A stretch of DNA of 64,000 nucleotides from Bacillota bacterium. Its GTDB lineage: Bacteria; Bacillota; Clostridia; Lachnospirales; Lachnospiraceae. The translations under genes were made by a program, and so were the position numbers. This document shows, in pieces, positions 26,615 to 35,110 of this stretch. Within the stretch, counting starts at the first letter, position 1. The number at the start of each line of letters is the position of its first letter. Where the stretch lies: assembly GCA_023392615.1 (NCBI GenBank), contig JAEVYT010000030.1, positions 1-64,000 of the forward strand. Direction: 5' to 3'. The notes beneath the pieces were generated by a model. The model saw nothing but the letters and a program-made list of their open reading frames with translations, made no database searches and was not told the DNA's origin.

Positions 26615-26827
26615 ATAAGGGGTTGCTGCAAATAAATAATTTATAGGAATAATGTTATATTGCCATAATGCACTGTTTGGAAGACACTATCCATACTTTT
26701 GTATTTTCGAAGGCGCACATTTATGTACGACTACGAAATACAAAATATGTATGGTGTACTTCCAACCTGTGTGTGAGGCAAATAACATTGTACCGTAATA
26801 AAATTATTGTTTGCAGCAATCCCTTAT
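26615..26827. repeat. 213-bp foldback (MITE-like) element
   Basis: Nearly the whole intergenic stretch is one imperfect palindrome. Outer arms: ATAAGGGGTTGCTGCAAATA against AAATTATTGTTTGCAGCAAT..CCTTAT. Next, AATGTTATATTGCC against GGCAAATAACATT. Inside, GGAAGACAC..CCATAC..TTTTGTATT against AATACAAAAT..GTATGGTGTACTTCC. The right arm ends within the last codon of the AraC gene. Its plan (outer inverted repeats, inner hairpin) resembles the foldback elements at 10.2 and 53.5 kb, but its sequence does not. It may serve as a bidirectional terminator between two convergent genes. Confidence 0.75.
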
Positions 26828-27693
26828 ACAAAGTGGGTAACTCGCTCGATTTTTGCACTTCTATTCTGATTTCTTATCTTATTCGGTGTTGAACCATAAG
26901 CATACTTGAACATTCTCATAAAGACTTTATAATTGGTTATCCCGTTTTTTTCAAGCAGATAGGTTATGCTATCATTGCTTTGGATGAGATCGTTATAGAA
27001 GTTGATTAATCGCACTGTATTTACATATTCTAAGAATGTTTGATTCGTATATTTCTTAAACAGTCTGCAAAAGTACTCAGTACTTAAAGATAAGTTTGCA
27101 GCAGCTTCCTTCAGTGTAATTTGCTTCTGGTAATTCTTTTTAACATAGCTGATGATTTGCTCAATTCGTTGAAAATCCCGGTCCGCTCTTTCACGATTGT
27201 GTAAAGATAGCTTGGTTGTATATTTTTTATATAATATATATAAGAATTCATAGAGCAATGAGGTGAAATGAAGCTGATAGCCATCTTCTTTTTCCTCAAA
27301 ACAACTCTTCATCTGAATTAAATAATGTTCCAAGCAGTCATGAATATCCTCGCTCTCGGAGCAAGGTGTGTAGAATTCTTGGAAGTGGATCAGTTCCAGG
27401 TCAGGAAGGATAAGCTTTAAATTGGCATAAGGAATCTGCAAAAGCATATACTTAACCTCGCCGTGAGCCTGTGTGGAATGAATATCCTTCGGATTAATGA
27501 TCAATGTGTTATGTGAATTTAGTTCATAAACATGATCATTGATATGAACGGTCATAGAACCTGAGAGGATATGAAGTACCTCCACGTGACTATGCCAATG
27601 AGCCGGATAGAGTTCATTCATAATGTTCAATATCTCAAAACGAACCTGTAGCCTTGAATCATCAAATATGGTTTCATGGGAATATAAGGACAT
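26824..27693 (-). CDS. AraC family regulator, divergent from GH3
   Basis: 289 residues. N-terminal cupin sensor (HWHSHVEVLHILSGSMTVHI, then IINPKDIHS) binds a sugar in relatives; C-terminal double helix-turn-helix covers IEQIISYVKKNYQKQITLKE to the FKYAYGSTPNKIRNQ end. Faces away from the GH3 gene across a 190-bp gap holding three AACCTAT boxes, so it most likely activates that glucosidase in response to a glucoside. AGGTGAG precedes the start. Its stop codon lies in the arm of the foldback element. Confidence 0.9.
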   Translation of the reverse strand: MSLYSHETIFDDSRLQVRFEILNIMNELYPAHWHSHVEVLHILSGSMTVHINDHVYELNSHNTLIINPKDIHSTQAHGEVKYMLLQIPYANLKLILPDLELIHFQEFYTPCSESEDIHDCLEHYLIQMKSCFEEKEDGYQLHFTSLLYEFLYILYKKYTTKLSLHNRERADRDFQRIEQIISYVKKNYQKQITLKEAAANLSLSTEYFCRLFKKYTNQTFLEYVNTVRLINFYNDLIQSNDSITYLLEKNGITNYKVFMRMFKYAYGSTPNKIRNQNRSAKIERVTHFV

Positions 27694-27738
27694 AACTCAC
27701 CTCGAATCTAAGTTAGATATCAAAATTATACTAATAAC

Positions 27739-27820
27739 TAACCTATATTATAGACATAAACGATAATTACGTCAATATTAACCTATATTTAGGCTAAGAT
27801 TCTATATAGATAAACCTATT
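27739..27820. promoter_or_regulatory. Repeated AACCTAT boxes, candidate AraC operators
   Basis: TAACCTATATT occurs at 27739-27749 and 27779-27789, exactly 40 bp apart, and AACCTATT at 27813-27820. Direct repeats spaced by whole helical turns between an AraC gene and its divergent target are typical of AraC-type binding sites. Confidence 0.55.
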
Positions 27821-27885
27821 GTGAATGTATAAAATCATTAAAGAGAGAAAACATGATAATAATTACTCGAAAGGACTATGGTTAA

Positions 27886-30642
27886 ATGGTAGTAAATGAA
27901 ATTCTGGATTGGAATAAATATTGTGAGGTAGCTAAAAAGGCTATAACAGAAGGAATCGTACTAATTAAAAATGACGGTGCTCTTCCGATTAAGAAGGATA
28001 GTAAAGTTGCATTATTTGGTAGAATGCAAAATAATTATTATAAAAGTGGAACAGGTTCCGGTGGTATGGTTAACGTATCAAAGGTTATCAGTATCTTAGA
28101 TGGCCTATCAGAATGTAAAGATATCACTCTGAATCAAGATTTATTAAAGGTATATCAAGAATGGGAGCAGGAGCATCCATTTGATAGCGGCATAGGTTGG
28201 GGGAATGAACCTTGGTCACAGGAAGAGATGCCCTTGTCTGAGGAGTTAATTCAATCCGCAGCAAAAGATAGCAAACAGGCAATTGTCATAATTGCAAGAA
28301 CCGCGGGTGAGGACAAAGATAACCAGGATAGACCCGGATCATATCAATTAACAGATACGGAAAAGGATATGTTATCAGGGGTAAGAAAAGCATTTGACAA
28401 GGTGACTGTTGTACTCAATGTAGGAAATATTGTGGATATGTCGTTTGTAGATGAATTTAACATTGATGCAGTTTTATATGCTTGGCAGGGCGGAATGATT
28501 GGCGGAGCCGGTGTTGCAGATGTACTTACCGGAGCAGCATATCCTTCCGGAAAGCTGACAGATACGATAGCGTACTCCTTAGCAGACTATCCTTCGGATT
28601 CTAACTTTGGCGATGAAGAAAGAAACTTCTATATGGAAGATATTTATGTCGGATATCGTTACTTTGAAACTGTGGCAAAGGATAAAGTTCAATATCCTTT
28701 TGGGTTTGGTCTTTCTTATACTAGCTTTGATATATCTTATAAAGAAGCAAAAAAAGATAATAATGTGATTCAACTGGAAGTTACAGTAACCAATACGGGT
28801 GATGCAATCGGTAAGGAAGTAGTACAGATTTATTACGAAGCACCTCAAGGATTGTTGGGTAAACCTTTAAGAAATCTTATTGACTTTCAGAAGACGAAAG
28901 AATTAAAGCCAAAAGAAGCACAGACCTTGTATTTTAGTATTGATATTACAAAAATGGCTTCTTATGATGATGCTGGTTTGACCGGTCATAAATCCTGTTT
29001 TGTACTAGAAGCCGGCGAATATAAATTGTATGTGGGCAATAATGTTCGAGATGTGAAGATTGCAGGAAGCTTTATACTGGAAGAGCTATTTGTTGCAGGG
29101 AAAACGTTAGAAGCACTAGCACCTGATAAATCCTATAGAAGAATGAAACCTGCGATTGGCAAGGACGGAAGCTATACGATGCAGCTTGAGAATGTACCAA
29201 CAAGTACGATTGATAGCGTAGACAAGAGAAATACAAACATTCCTCAGGATATTGCATATACAGGAGATCAGGGCATTAAGTTAATTGACGTGAAGAAGGG
29301 CAAGGCAACGATGGAGCAGTTTATTGCTCAGCTATCGGATGAGGATTTATCCTGTATTATCCGAGGAGAAGGTATGGGAAGTCCTAAGGTTACACCCGGA
29401 ACTGCTGCCGCCTTCGGAGGTGTATCTGAACAATTAAAATCCTATGGTATTCCTTGTGGCTGTTGTTCTGACGGACCTTCCGGCATGCGTCTGGATTGCG
29501 GTACGAAGGCCTTCAGCCATCCAAACGGCACCTTGTTAGCATGTACATTTAATGAGTCATTAGTAGAAGAACTCTTTACGTTAATGGGCGTAGAGATGGT
29601 TAAGAATAAGGTGGATTGTTTACTTGGACCGGGTATGAACATTCACAGACATCCACTAAATGGAAGAAATTTTGAGTATTTTTCAGAAGATCCGATCGTT
29701 ACCGGAAGAATGGCAGTTGCACAGCTTAAGGGAATGCATAAGTCTGGAGTAACCGGAACAATAAAGCATTTTTGCGGTAATAATCAAGAATATAAGAGAC
29801 ATGAGTCGGACTCGGTTATATCAGAGCGTGCACTAAGAGAAATCTATCTGAAAGGTTTCGAGATTGCTGTGAGAGATGGAAATGCTTGTTCCATCATGAC
29901 CACTTACGGTTCCGTAAATGGATTATGGACAGCCGGAAGCTATGACCTAAATACTACAATTCTTCGTGAAGAATGGGGATTTAAGGGAATCGTAATGACG
30001 GACTGGTGGGCTAATATAAACGAGAAAAACGGACAGGTGAGCAAAACAAACTTTGCTGCTATGGCTCGTTCCCAGAATGATCTTTATATGGTTTGCCCGA
30101 ATGCTGCGGTAAACAGCAGCGGTGACAATACATTAGAGGCATTGGAGTTAGGCACTTTAACAAGAGGTGAATTGCAGAGAAATGCAATGAATATCTGTGA
30201 ATTTTTATTAAATACCCATGCTCTTGATCGTATGGTCGGAATAGAAAGTAAGATTGAAGTAATCAATTCTCCTGGGGAAGAAGAGGAATTGCAAAATAGC
30301 GAAGTGACTTATTACAATGTGGAAGATGTCACAACAACAATCTCCATGCAGGAAGTAGATACAAACAAGGGAAGTAGTTTTGCGATTGGACTTGATGTGA
30401 ATAATATCGGTAATTACAAACTAGAACTGATTGGAAAGTCCGATTTGGGCGAATTGGCACAGATGCTAATTACAGTATTCATTGAAGGAATTCCTGAAGC
30501 TGCATTTACCTTTAATGGTACCGGTGGAGAATGGGTGACCAAGTCAAGTGTTGTATTATTAAAGTCCAAATATGCCGTGATGAGATTATACTTTGGTCAA
30601 AGCGGTGTTCAGTTAAAGGAAATCAGATTAATAAAAGCATAA
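27886..30642 (+). CDS. GH3 beta-glucosidase with reversed domain order
   Basis: 918 residues. In usual GH3 enzymes the (beta/alpha)8 domain comes first. Here the alpha/beta sandwich domain leads (EGIVLIKNDGALPI, GEDKDNQDRPGSYQLT, with the acid region), then a fibronectin-III-like domain (YPFGFGLSYTSFD onward), and the barrel follows at ~470-760: CSDGPSGMRLD, GPGMNIHRHPLNGRNFEYFS, GTIKHFCGNNQE, and the nucleophile Asp in GIVMTDWW. The same permuted order is known for Ruminococcus albus and Butyrivibrio beta-glucosidases. A C-terminal ~150-residue beta domain may bind carbohydrate. No signal peptide, so it is cytoplasmic. No clear AGGAGG; GAAAGGAC lies about 9 bases before ATG. Confidence 0.93.
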   Translation: MVVNEILDWNKYCEVAKKAITEGIVLIKNDGALPIKKDSKVALFGRMQNNYYKSGTGSGGMVNVSKVISILDGLSECKDITLNQDLLKVYQEWEQEHPFDSGIGWGNEPWSQEEMPLSEELIQSAAKDSKQAIVIIARTAGEDKDNQDRPGSYQLTDTEKDMLSGVRKAFDKVTVVLNVGNIVDMSFVDEFNIDAVLYAWQGGMIGGAGVADVLTGAAYPSGKLTDTIAYSLADYPSDSNFGDEERNFYMEDIYVGYRYFETVAKDKVQYPFGFGLSYTSFDISYKEAKKDNNVIQLEVTVTNTGDAIGKEVVQIYYEAPQGLLGKPLRNLIDFQKTKELKPKEAQTLYFSIDITKMASYDDAGLTGHKSCFVLEAGEYKLYVGNNVRDVKIAGSFILEELFVAGKTLEALAPDKSYRRMKPAIGKDGSYTMQLENVPTSTIDSVDKRNTNIPQDIAYTGDQGIKLIDVKKGKATMEQFIAQLSDEDLSCIIRGEGMGSPKVTPGTAAAFGGVSEQLKSYGIPCGCCSDGPSGMRLDCGTKAFSHPNGTLLACTFNESLVEELFTLMGVEMVKNKVDCLLGPGMNIHRHPLNGRNFEYFSEDPIVTGRMAVAQLKGMHKSGVTGTIKHFCGNNQEYKRHESDSVISERALREIYLKGFEIAVRDGNACSIMTTYGSVNGLWTAGSYDLNTTILREEWGFKGIVMTDWWANINEKNGQVSKTNFAAMARSQNDLYMVCPNAAVNSSGDNTLEALELGTLTRGELQRNAMNICEFLLNTHALDRMVGIESKIEVINSPGEEEELQNSEVTYYNVEDVTTTISMQEVDTNKGSSFAIGLDVNNIGNYKLELIGKSDLGELAQMLITVFIEGIPEAAFTFNGTGGEWVTKSSVVLLKSKYAVMRLYFGQSGVQLKEIRLIKA

Positions 30643-30662
30643 AAACATTAAATCGTTTCAAG

Positions 30663-30696
30663 AAAAGGGGAGCCCCACTGTGTGGCTCCCCTTTTT
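30663..30696 (+). terminator. Terminator of the GH3 gene
   Basis: AAAAGGGGAGCC and GGCTCCCCTTTTT are a perfect 12-bp stem with a 9-base loop. The A-rich left arm makes it usable for the convergent ferredoxin gene too. Confidence 0.9.
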
Positions 30697-30749
30697 ACTG
30701 TGGATGATAATAATTACGCATTATTGTATACAAAAACTTATGTATCAAT

Positions 30750-30938
30750 CTATTCTACGGTGATAACACCTACTGGGCAGCTATCGCAGGCATCTTTTGC
30801 ATCATTTTCGGCATCTGAGGGAACAACATCTACAGATACCTCAGCAATTCCATCATCCGCCATACGAAAAACCTTCGGACATATTCCGGCACAAAGGCCG
30901 CAACCAATACATCCCTCTCTATCAATATTTGCTTTCAT
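30750..30938 (-). CDS. Ferredoxin, single [4Fe-4S] type
   Basis: 62 residues from the second ATG at 30938, which is 8 bases after AAAGGGG; the ATG six bases earlier is too close to that site. CIGCGLCAGICP supplies three cysteines and ACDSCPVGVI the fourth, with the intervening acidic region DVVPSDAENDAKD. This is the Thermotoga/Desulfovibrio 4Fe type with extra spacing, not the 2[4Fe-4S] clostridial type. A plausible electron carrier for the hydrogenase or NfnAB, but small 4Fe ferredoxins have many partners. Confidence 0.9.
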   Translation of the reverse strand: MKANIDREGCIGCGLCAGICPKVFRMADDGIAEVSVDVVPSDAENDAKDACDSCPVGVITVE

Positions 30939-31214
30939 AATCATATCCCCTTTCCTTTAATTATAACGCTAGAATTAAATACTTATTGTTCTATTTATAC
31001 TATATACCGAAATAGCAAGAATGCTGTAGCTATGGCTACAATTATTTTCCTGAAATTATATTATTATATTTGAAAGAATAATAATTCAACTAAGTTAGTT
31101 GTGTTTTGCTTAGAAAATATATTTTATGAATGAATCAAATAATGTGACTTGAATCACAGATTTGAAGGAAAGCATTTGTTACAATCACATCGAAGATAAA
31201 AAGGAGGAATACAT
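30939..31214. other. Divergent promoter region
   Basis: 276 bp between the ferredoxin and hemerythrin-like genes, AT-rich. No well-spaced promoter stands out to me and no RNA element is visible. Confidence 0.4.
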
Positions 31215-31637
31215 ATGATTAATTTGACAAATATGAATAAACAACATGGTAGAATAAAGGAAGAGGTTGCTTCTCTGGAGAATGAAATCAAGAAGGGAAT
31301 TGAGAACATGAATCCGTCAGAACTGGCACTCCATATCAATTACCTTGCCGGACAGCTAAAGGTACATCTACTTGAAGAGGATGAATTTTTATATCCTAAC
31401 CTCATAAAATGCGGTGATGTAGAGATTCAGAATATGGCTGATGAATATAATAATGAAATGGGCAGTCTTGTCAGCGATTATACCAGTTTTAAATCTCAAT
31501 ATAATACAAGCAATAAGATAAGTGCGGATAAAGAGACGTTTATGAAGGAAATAAAACGAATTCTTAAGGCACTAAATGATAGAATCGCAAGGGAAGATAA
31601 TGGACTCTATCATCTGATAGAAACGAAGGGAATATAA
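31215..31637 (+). CDS. Hemerythrin HHE-domain protein
   Basis: 140 residues, four-helix bundle expected. Candidate di-iron ligands are H11, H40, H51 and E55 in HLLEEDEFLYP, with a second E in the C-terminal helices. Such proteins bind oxygen, peroxide or nitric oxide, or repair damaged di-iron centres. The Asn/Lys-rich linker at ~97-104 is unusual but not disruptive. AAGGAGG is 9 bases before ATG. It lies just before the oxygen-sensitive hydrogenase genes, so protection from oxygen is a fair inference. Confidence 0.8.
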   Translation: MINLTNMNKQHGRIKEEVASLENEIKKGIENMNPSELALHINYLAGQLKVHLLEEDEFLYPNLIKCGDVEIQNMADEYNNEMGSLVSDYTSFKSQYNTSNKISADKETFMKEIKRILKALNDRIAREDNGLYHLIETKGI

Positions 31638-31647
31638 ACATAGTCAT

Positions 31648-31908
31648 TTATTCCCCGGTCATTGCTTTATGATTGCAATACTGCTGGAGTATCTCATAAG
31701 GATATTGTGTTCCACATTCATTGCATTCGATATAGGTTCTGGCTTCTTTTTGTTCTCGGTTGTCATATAAAAAGGATTGAAAATTTTCTGAATTTTTAAG
31801 TCCCGGTTCATCATCATCTAGGATGTAGGAATAAACATAACTTGCTTCGTGACGTAGTGTTAAATTGGTACATTTACAAACGGGGCAGTAATAATTGGTT
31901 GAATCCAT
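31648..31908 (-). CDS. Small zinc-ribbon protein, unknown
   Basis: 86 residues with CPVCKC near the N-terminus and CNECG about 55 residues later, one zinc ribbon with a long insert of acidic and aromatic residues. Ends 10 bases from the convergent hemerythrin-like gene. Ribosome site is weak (GAGGACAAACC). Function unknown. Confidence 0.6.
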   Translation of the reverse strand: MDSTNYYCPVCKCTNLTLRHEASYVYSYILDDDEPGLKNSENFQSFLYDNREQKEARTYIECNECGTQYPYEILQQYCNHKAMTGE

Positions 31909-31974
31909 GGTTTGTCCTCACAATTTTTTTATATATTATTTCATTTTAATTAAAACATTATACTAATATAAGCG

Positions 31975-32014
31975 TGGCTGTTTGAAACATCTGTTTTCAA
32001 GCGGCCTTTTTAAT
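31975..32014 (+). terminator. Hairpin with T-run before the hydrogenase operon
   Basis: TTTGAAAC/GTTTTCAA with a 4-base loop, extended by GGC/GCC and followed by TTTTT. No plus-strand gene ends close before it except the hemerythrin-like gene 340 bases upstream. It may terminate that transcript beyond the convergent gene, or be part of the hyd leader. The rest of 32015-32322 is very AT-rich and holds a palindrome ATTTCATAATATGAAAT at about 32104. Confidence 0.55.
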
Positions 32015-32322
32015 TACTTATTATATATTATACAATTTGTAAAAAATAATATGGAAATATTGATATATTTAGTAAAATATAATACATAATAGATAGAGTA
32101 CTATTTCATAATATGAAATAGTGTTGTATAATTTATATTAATAGTGGAAGAATATAGTCGATATGTTGTGCGAAATGTTGAATAATGTTGTATGCGGTTG
32201 AAATTTGCAATAATATGGATCAGCAGGTAACGATACAACGGTAAAAACTGTAAACTTCTTACTATAATTTTATGCTTCAGGTAGTAATATCGATTAAAGA
32301 CTTAACAAAAGGAGGTTTGGAT

Positions 32323-32799
32323 ATGGCAGGTAATAGCAATAGTCAAGAGAATTATGTTGCGTTGCAGGACTATATTGACAGCATCAAAGATCGGAGAGGA
32401 GCTTTAATTGCAGTACTGCATAAGGCACAGCATATATTTGGGCATTTGCCTGATGAGGTAATCCTATTTATATCAGAGAAATTGGATTTACCCAGCTCAA
32501 AAATATATGGTGTGATTAGTTTTTATTCTTACTTTACTACGAAACCAAGAGGAGAGAACGTAATAAATGTTTGCCTAGGAACAGCTTGTTTTGTCAGGGG
32601 TGCGGATGCCATCATGAAAGAAATTGAAAAACAGTTGAACGTTCGAGCAGGAGAAACTTCGGAGGATATGAAATATACCTTGTCCGGATTACGTTGCATT
32701 GGTGCGTGTGGACTTGCTCCGGTGGTAGTGATTAATGAAAAAGTATATGGCAGAGTGGAAGCGGCTGAAGTAAAGAAGATATTAGCTGATTACAAATAA
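32323..32799 (+). CDS. hydC: Hydrogenase subunit HydC (NuoE-like)
   Basis: 158 residues from ATG 32323, 6 bases after AAAGGAGG; the longer in-frame start at 32272 lacks a ribosome site. Thioredoxin-like [2Fe-2S] subunit: N-terminal helices (LIAVLHKAQHIFGHLPDEVI, LDLPSSKIYGVISFYSYF) and the four Cys in CLGTACFVRGAD and LRCIGACGLAP. In the HydABC complex it relays electrons to the flavin subunit. First gene of the hydrogenase operon. Confidence 0.93.
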   Translation: MAGNSNSQENYVALQDYIDSIKDRRGALIAVLHKAQHIFGHLPDEVILFISEKLDLPSSKIYGVISFYSYFTTKPRGENVINVCLGTACFVRGADAIMKEIEKQLNVRAGETSEDMKYTLSGLRCIGACGLAPVVVINEKVYGRVEAAEVKKILADYK

Positions 32800-32890
32800 G
32801 ATACAAGGTTAATCTCATTTTCCCAAGAATCATGGAATTAGTAGAGATGATTTAATCGAAAACATAAAGATTAATAGATTGGAGGAATAT

Positions 32891-33280
32891 ATGAGCAAAT
32901 TAAAATCGTTGGATGAACTTGAACGCATCAGACAAGCAGCCAAGAATAAGATGGATTTAAGAACTACTGCGGAATCCGAGGATAGAATAATCATTAGAGT
33001 TGGAATGGCTACCTGCGGTATTGCAAGCGGCGCTAGAGAGACAATGCAAGCTATCATTGATGAGCTCTCAAAAGAAAATATCACGAATGTATCCGTTACC
33101 CAGACAGGATGTATGGGATATTGTGTAGAGGAGCCGATTATTGAAGTGATAAGCAAGGATATGCCTTCTATTATCTATGGTCACGTTACCGCTGAGCGAG
33201 GACGTGAAATTGTGAATGAACATATAAAACACGGGCGTCTTTTGCAGAATGCAATTATATCGAAGTCATTTGAAAAATAG
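32891..33280 (+). CDS. Thioredoxin-like [2Fe-2S] ferredoxin subunit of the hydrogenase operon
   Basis: 129 residues from ATG 32891, with GGAGG 5 bases before. ATCGIASGARE and TGCMGYCVEEP give a four-cysteine [2Fe-2S] site of the NuoE C-terminal/HydB N-terminal kind. It is similar to the first ~110 residues of the following HydB, so it looks like a free-standing copy of that domain. Such an extra small subunit accompanies many clostridial bifurcating hydrogenases. It begins about 90 bases after hydC and ends 17 before hydB. Confidence 0.85.
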   Translation: MSKLKSLDELERIRQAAKNKMDLRTTAESEDRIIIRVGMATCGIASGARETMQAIIDELSKENITNVSVTQTGCMGYCVEEPIIEVISKDMPSIIYGHVTAERGREIVNEHIKHGRLLQNAIISKSFEK

Positions 33281-33297
33281 CGAAAGGAGGATGCGGT

Positions 33298-35091
33298 ATG
33301 AGTAATTATAGAATGCATCTGTTGGTATGTGGCGGTACAGGCTGTACATCATCAGATAGCTTGGTGCTTGTTGATAAATTGAATGAGAGCATTGAAAAAC
33401 ATGGTCTTTCAAATGAAGTGGAAGTGGTTGTTACCGGTTGCTTTGGCTTTTGTGAAAAAGGCCCGATTATAAAGGTATATCCGGATGATGTGTTTTATGT
33501 ATCCGTAAAACCGGAGGATGCAGATGAAATTGTGGCTGAACATGTTGTAAAAGGTAGACAGGTCGACCGATTATTATATGTGGAACCGAATTTAAAGGTA
33601 AAACTTGAGGGTCAGAAGGATCTTCCGTTCTATAAAAAACAGATCAGAATCGCACTTAGAAATTGTGGCTTTATCAATCCCGAAGATATTAATGAATGTC
33701 TTGCGGCCGATGGATATCAGGCACTGGCAAAATGTTTGACAGAGATGACACCAGATGACGTTATTACAATAATAGAAAAATCAGGATTGCGAGGTAGAGG
33801 CGGCGGTGGATTCCCGACCGGTCTAAAGTGGAAGTTCACAAGAAAAAGTAAGGCTGATGAAAAATACATCATCTGCAATGCGGACGAAGGTGATCCGGGT
33901 GCATTTATGGATCGTTCCATATTGGAAGGCGATCCTCATTCGGTATTAGAGGCGATGGCAATCGCCGGTTTTGCGATCGGGGCAGAACATGGTTATATCT
34001 ATATCCGAGCTGAGTATCCACTAGCAATAAGCCGTCTGGAGATAGCGATATCCCAGGCTAGAGAGTTAGGGCTTCTTGGTGATGATATCCTGGGTACCGG
34101 CTTTAATTTTGATATAGAGCTTCGATATGGTGCCGGAGCATTCGTATGCGGAGAAGAAACCGCCTTGATTCATTCGATCGAAGGCGACAGAGGAGAGCCA
34201 TTTACCAAACCGCCGTTTCCTGCGGAAAGTGGTGTGTGGAATCTTCCGACGTCAGTGAATAACGTAGAGACATTTTCAAATGTGCCTCCGATTATCTTAA
34301 AAGGAGCGGAATGGTTCCGAAGTATCGGTACAGAGAAATCACCGGGAACGAAGGTGTTTGCTCTTGCAGGTAAAGTCAATAACGTCGGACTGGTTGAAGT
34401 TCCGATGGGAATTACCTTGCGTGAAGTTATCTTTGATATAGGCGGCGGTATAAAGGACGGCAAAAAATTCAAAGCAGTCCAAACAGGAGGACCCTCCGGT
34501 GGTTGTATCACCGAAGAGAACCTGGATATCCCGATTGATTATGAATCCCTCAACCAAATCGGCTCTATGATGGGTTCGGGTGGTATGATTGTTATGGACG
34601 AAGACAACTGTATGGTTGACATCGCAAAATTCTATCTGGAATTCACTGTTGATGAGTCCTGTGGTAAATGTACCCCTTGTCGTATTGGTAACAAGAGATT
34701 ATTTGAGATACTTACCAATATCACAAAGGGCAAAGGGACGGAAGAGGATTTAGTGAATCTACAGGAGCTTGGAGAAATCATAAAAGACACCTCTCTTTGT
34801 GGCCTAGGTCAGACGGCTCCAAATCCAATTTTAAGTACAATTAAGTATTTTTATGATGAATACTATGCACATGTGGTAGAGAAGCGATGCCCGGCGGGTG
34901 TGTGTCAGGATCTTCTTACTTATTATATTCTTCCTGACAAATGTGTTGGCTGTACGGCCTGTGCAAGAGTTTGTCCGGTTCCTTGTATCTCCGGTGAGGT
35001 GAAGAAACTTCATGTGATCGATCAGGAATTATGTATCAAGTGTGGAGCTTGCTTTAACAAATGTAAATTCAATGCGATTGAGAAACGCTAA
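33298..35091 (+). CDS. hydB: Hydrogenase subunit HydB (NuoF-like, NAD(H) and FMN site)
   Basis: 597 residues. Order: N-terminal [2Fe-2S] domain (CGGTGCTSSDS, TGCFGFCEKGP); NuoF core with the FMN loop GLRGRGGGGFPTGLKW, NADEGDPGAFMDRS and GAGAFVCGEETALI; the [4Fe-4S] motif ESCGKCTPCRIG with a later Cys in SLCGLGQ; and a C-terminal pair of [4Fe-4S] clusters (CVGCTACARVCP, CIKCGACFNKCKF). This is the electron-confurcating subunit that takes NADH electrons together with reduced ferredoxin. AAAGGAGG precedes ATG. HydA follows after 19 bases. Confidence 0.95.
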   Translation: MSNYRMHLLVCGGTGCTSSDSLVLVDKLNESIEKHGLSNEVEVVVTGCFGFCEKGPIIKVYPDDVFYVSVKPEDADEIVAEHVVKGRQVDRLLYVEPNLKVKLEGQKDLPFYKKQIRIALRNCGFINPEDINECLAADGYQALAKCLTEMTPDDVITIIEKSGLRGRGGGGFPTGLKWKFTRKSKADEKYIICNADEGDPGAFMDRSILEGDPHSVLEAMAIAGFAIGAEHGYIYIRAEYPLAISRLEIAISQARELGLLGDDILGTGFNFDIELRYGAGAFVCGEETALIHSIEGDRGEPFTKPPFPAESGVWNLPTSVNNVETFSNVPPIILKGAEWFRSIGTEKSPGTKVFALAGKVNNVGLVEVPMGITLREVIFDIGGGIKDGKKFKAVQTGGPSGGCITEENLDIPIDYESLNQIGSMMGSGGMIVMDEDNCMVDIAKFYLEFTVDESCGKCTPCRIGNKRLFEILTNITKGKGTEEDLVNLQELGEIIKDTSLCGLGQTAPNPILSTIKYFYDEYYAHVVEKRCPAGVCQDLLTYYILPDKCVGCTACARVCPVPCISGEVKKLHVIDQELCIKCGACFNKCKFNAIEKR

Positions 35092-35110
35092 GGGAGGGGT
35101 GACGAATACG

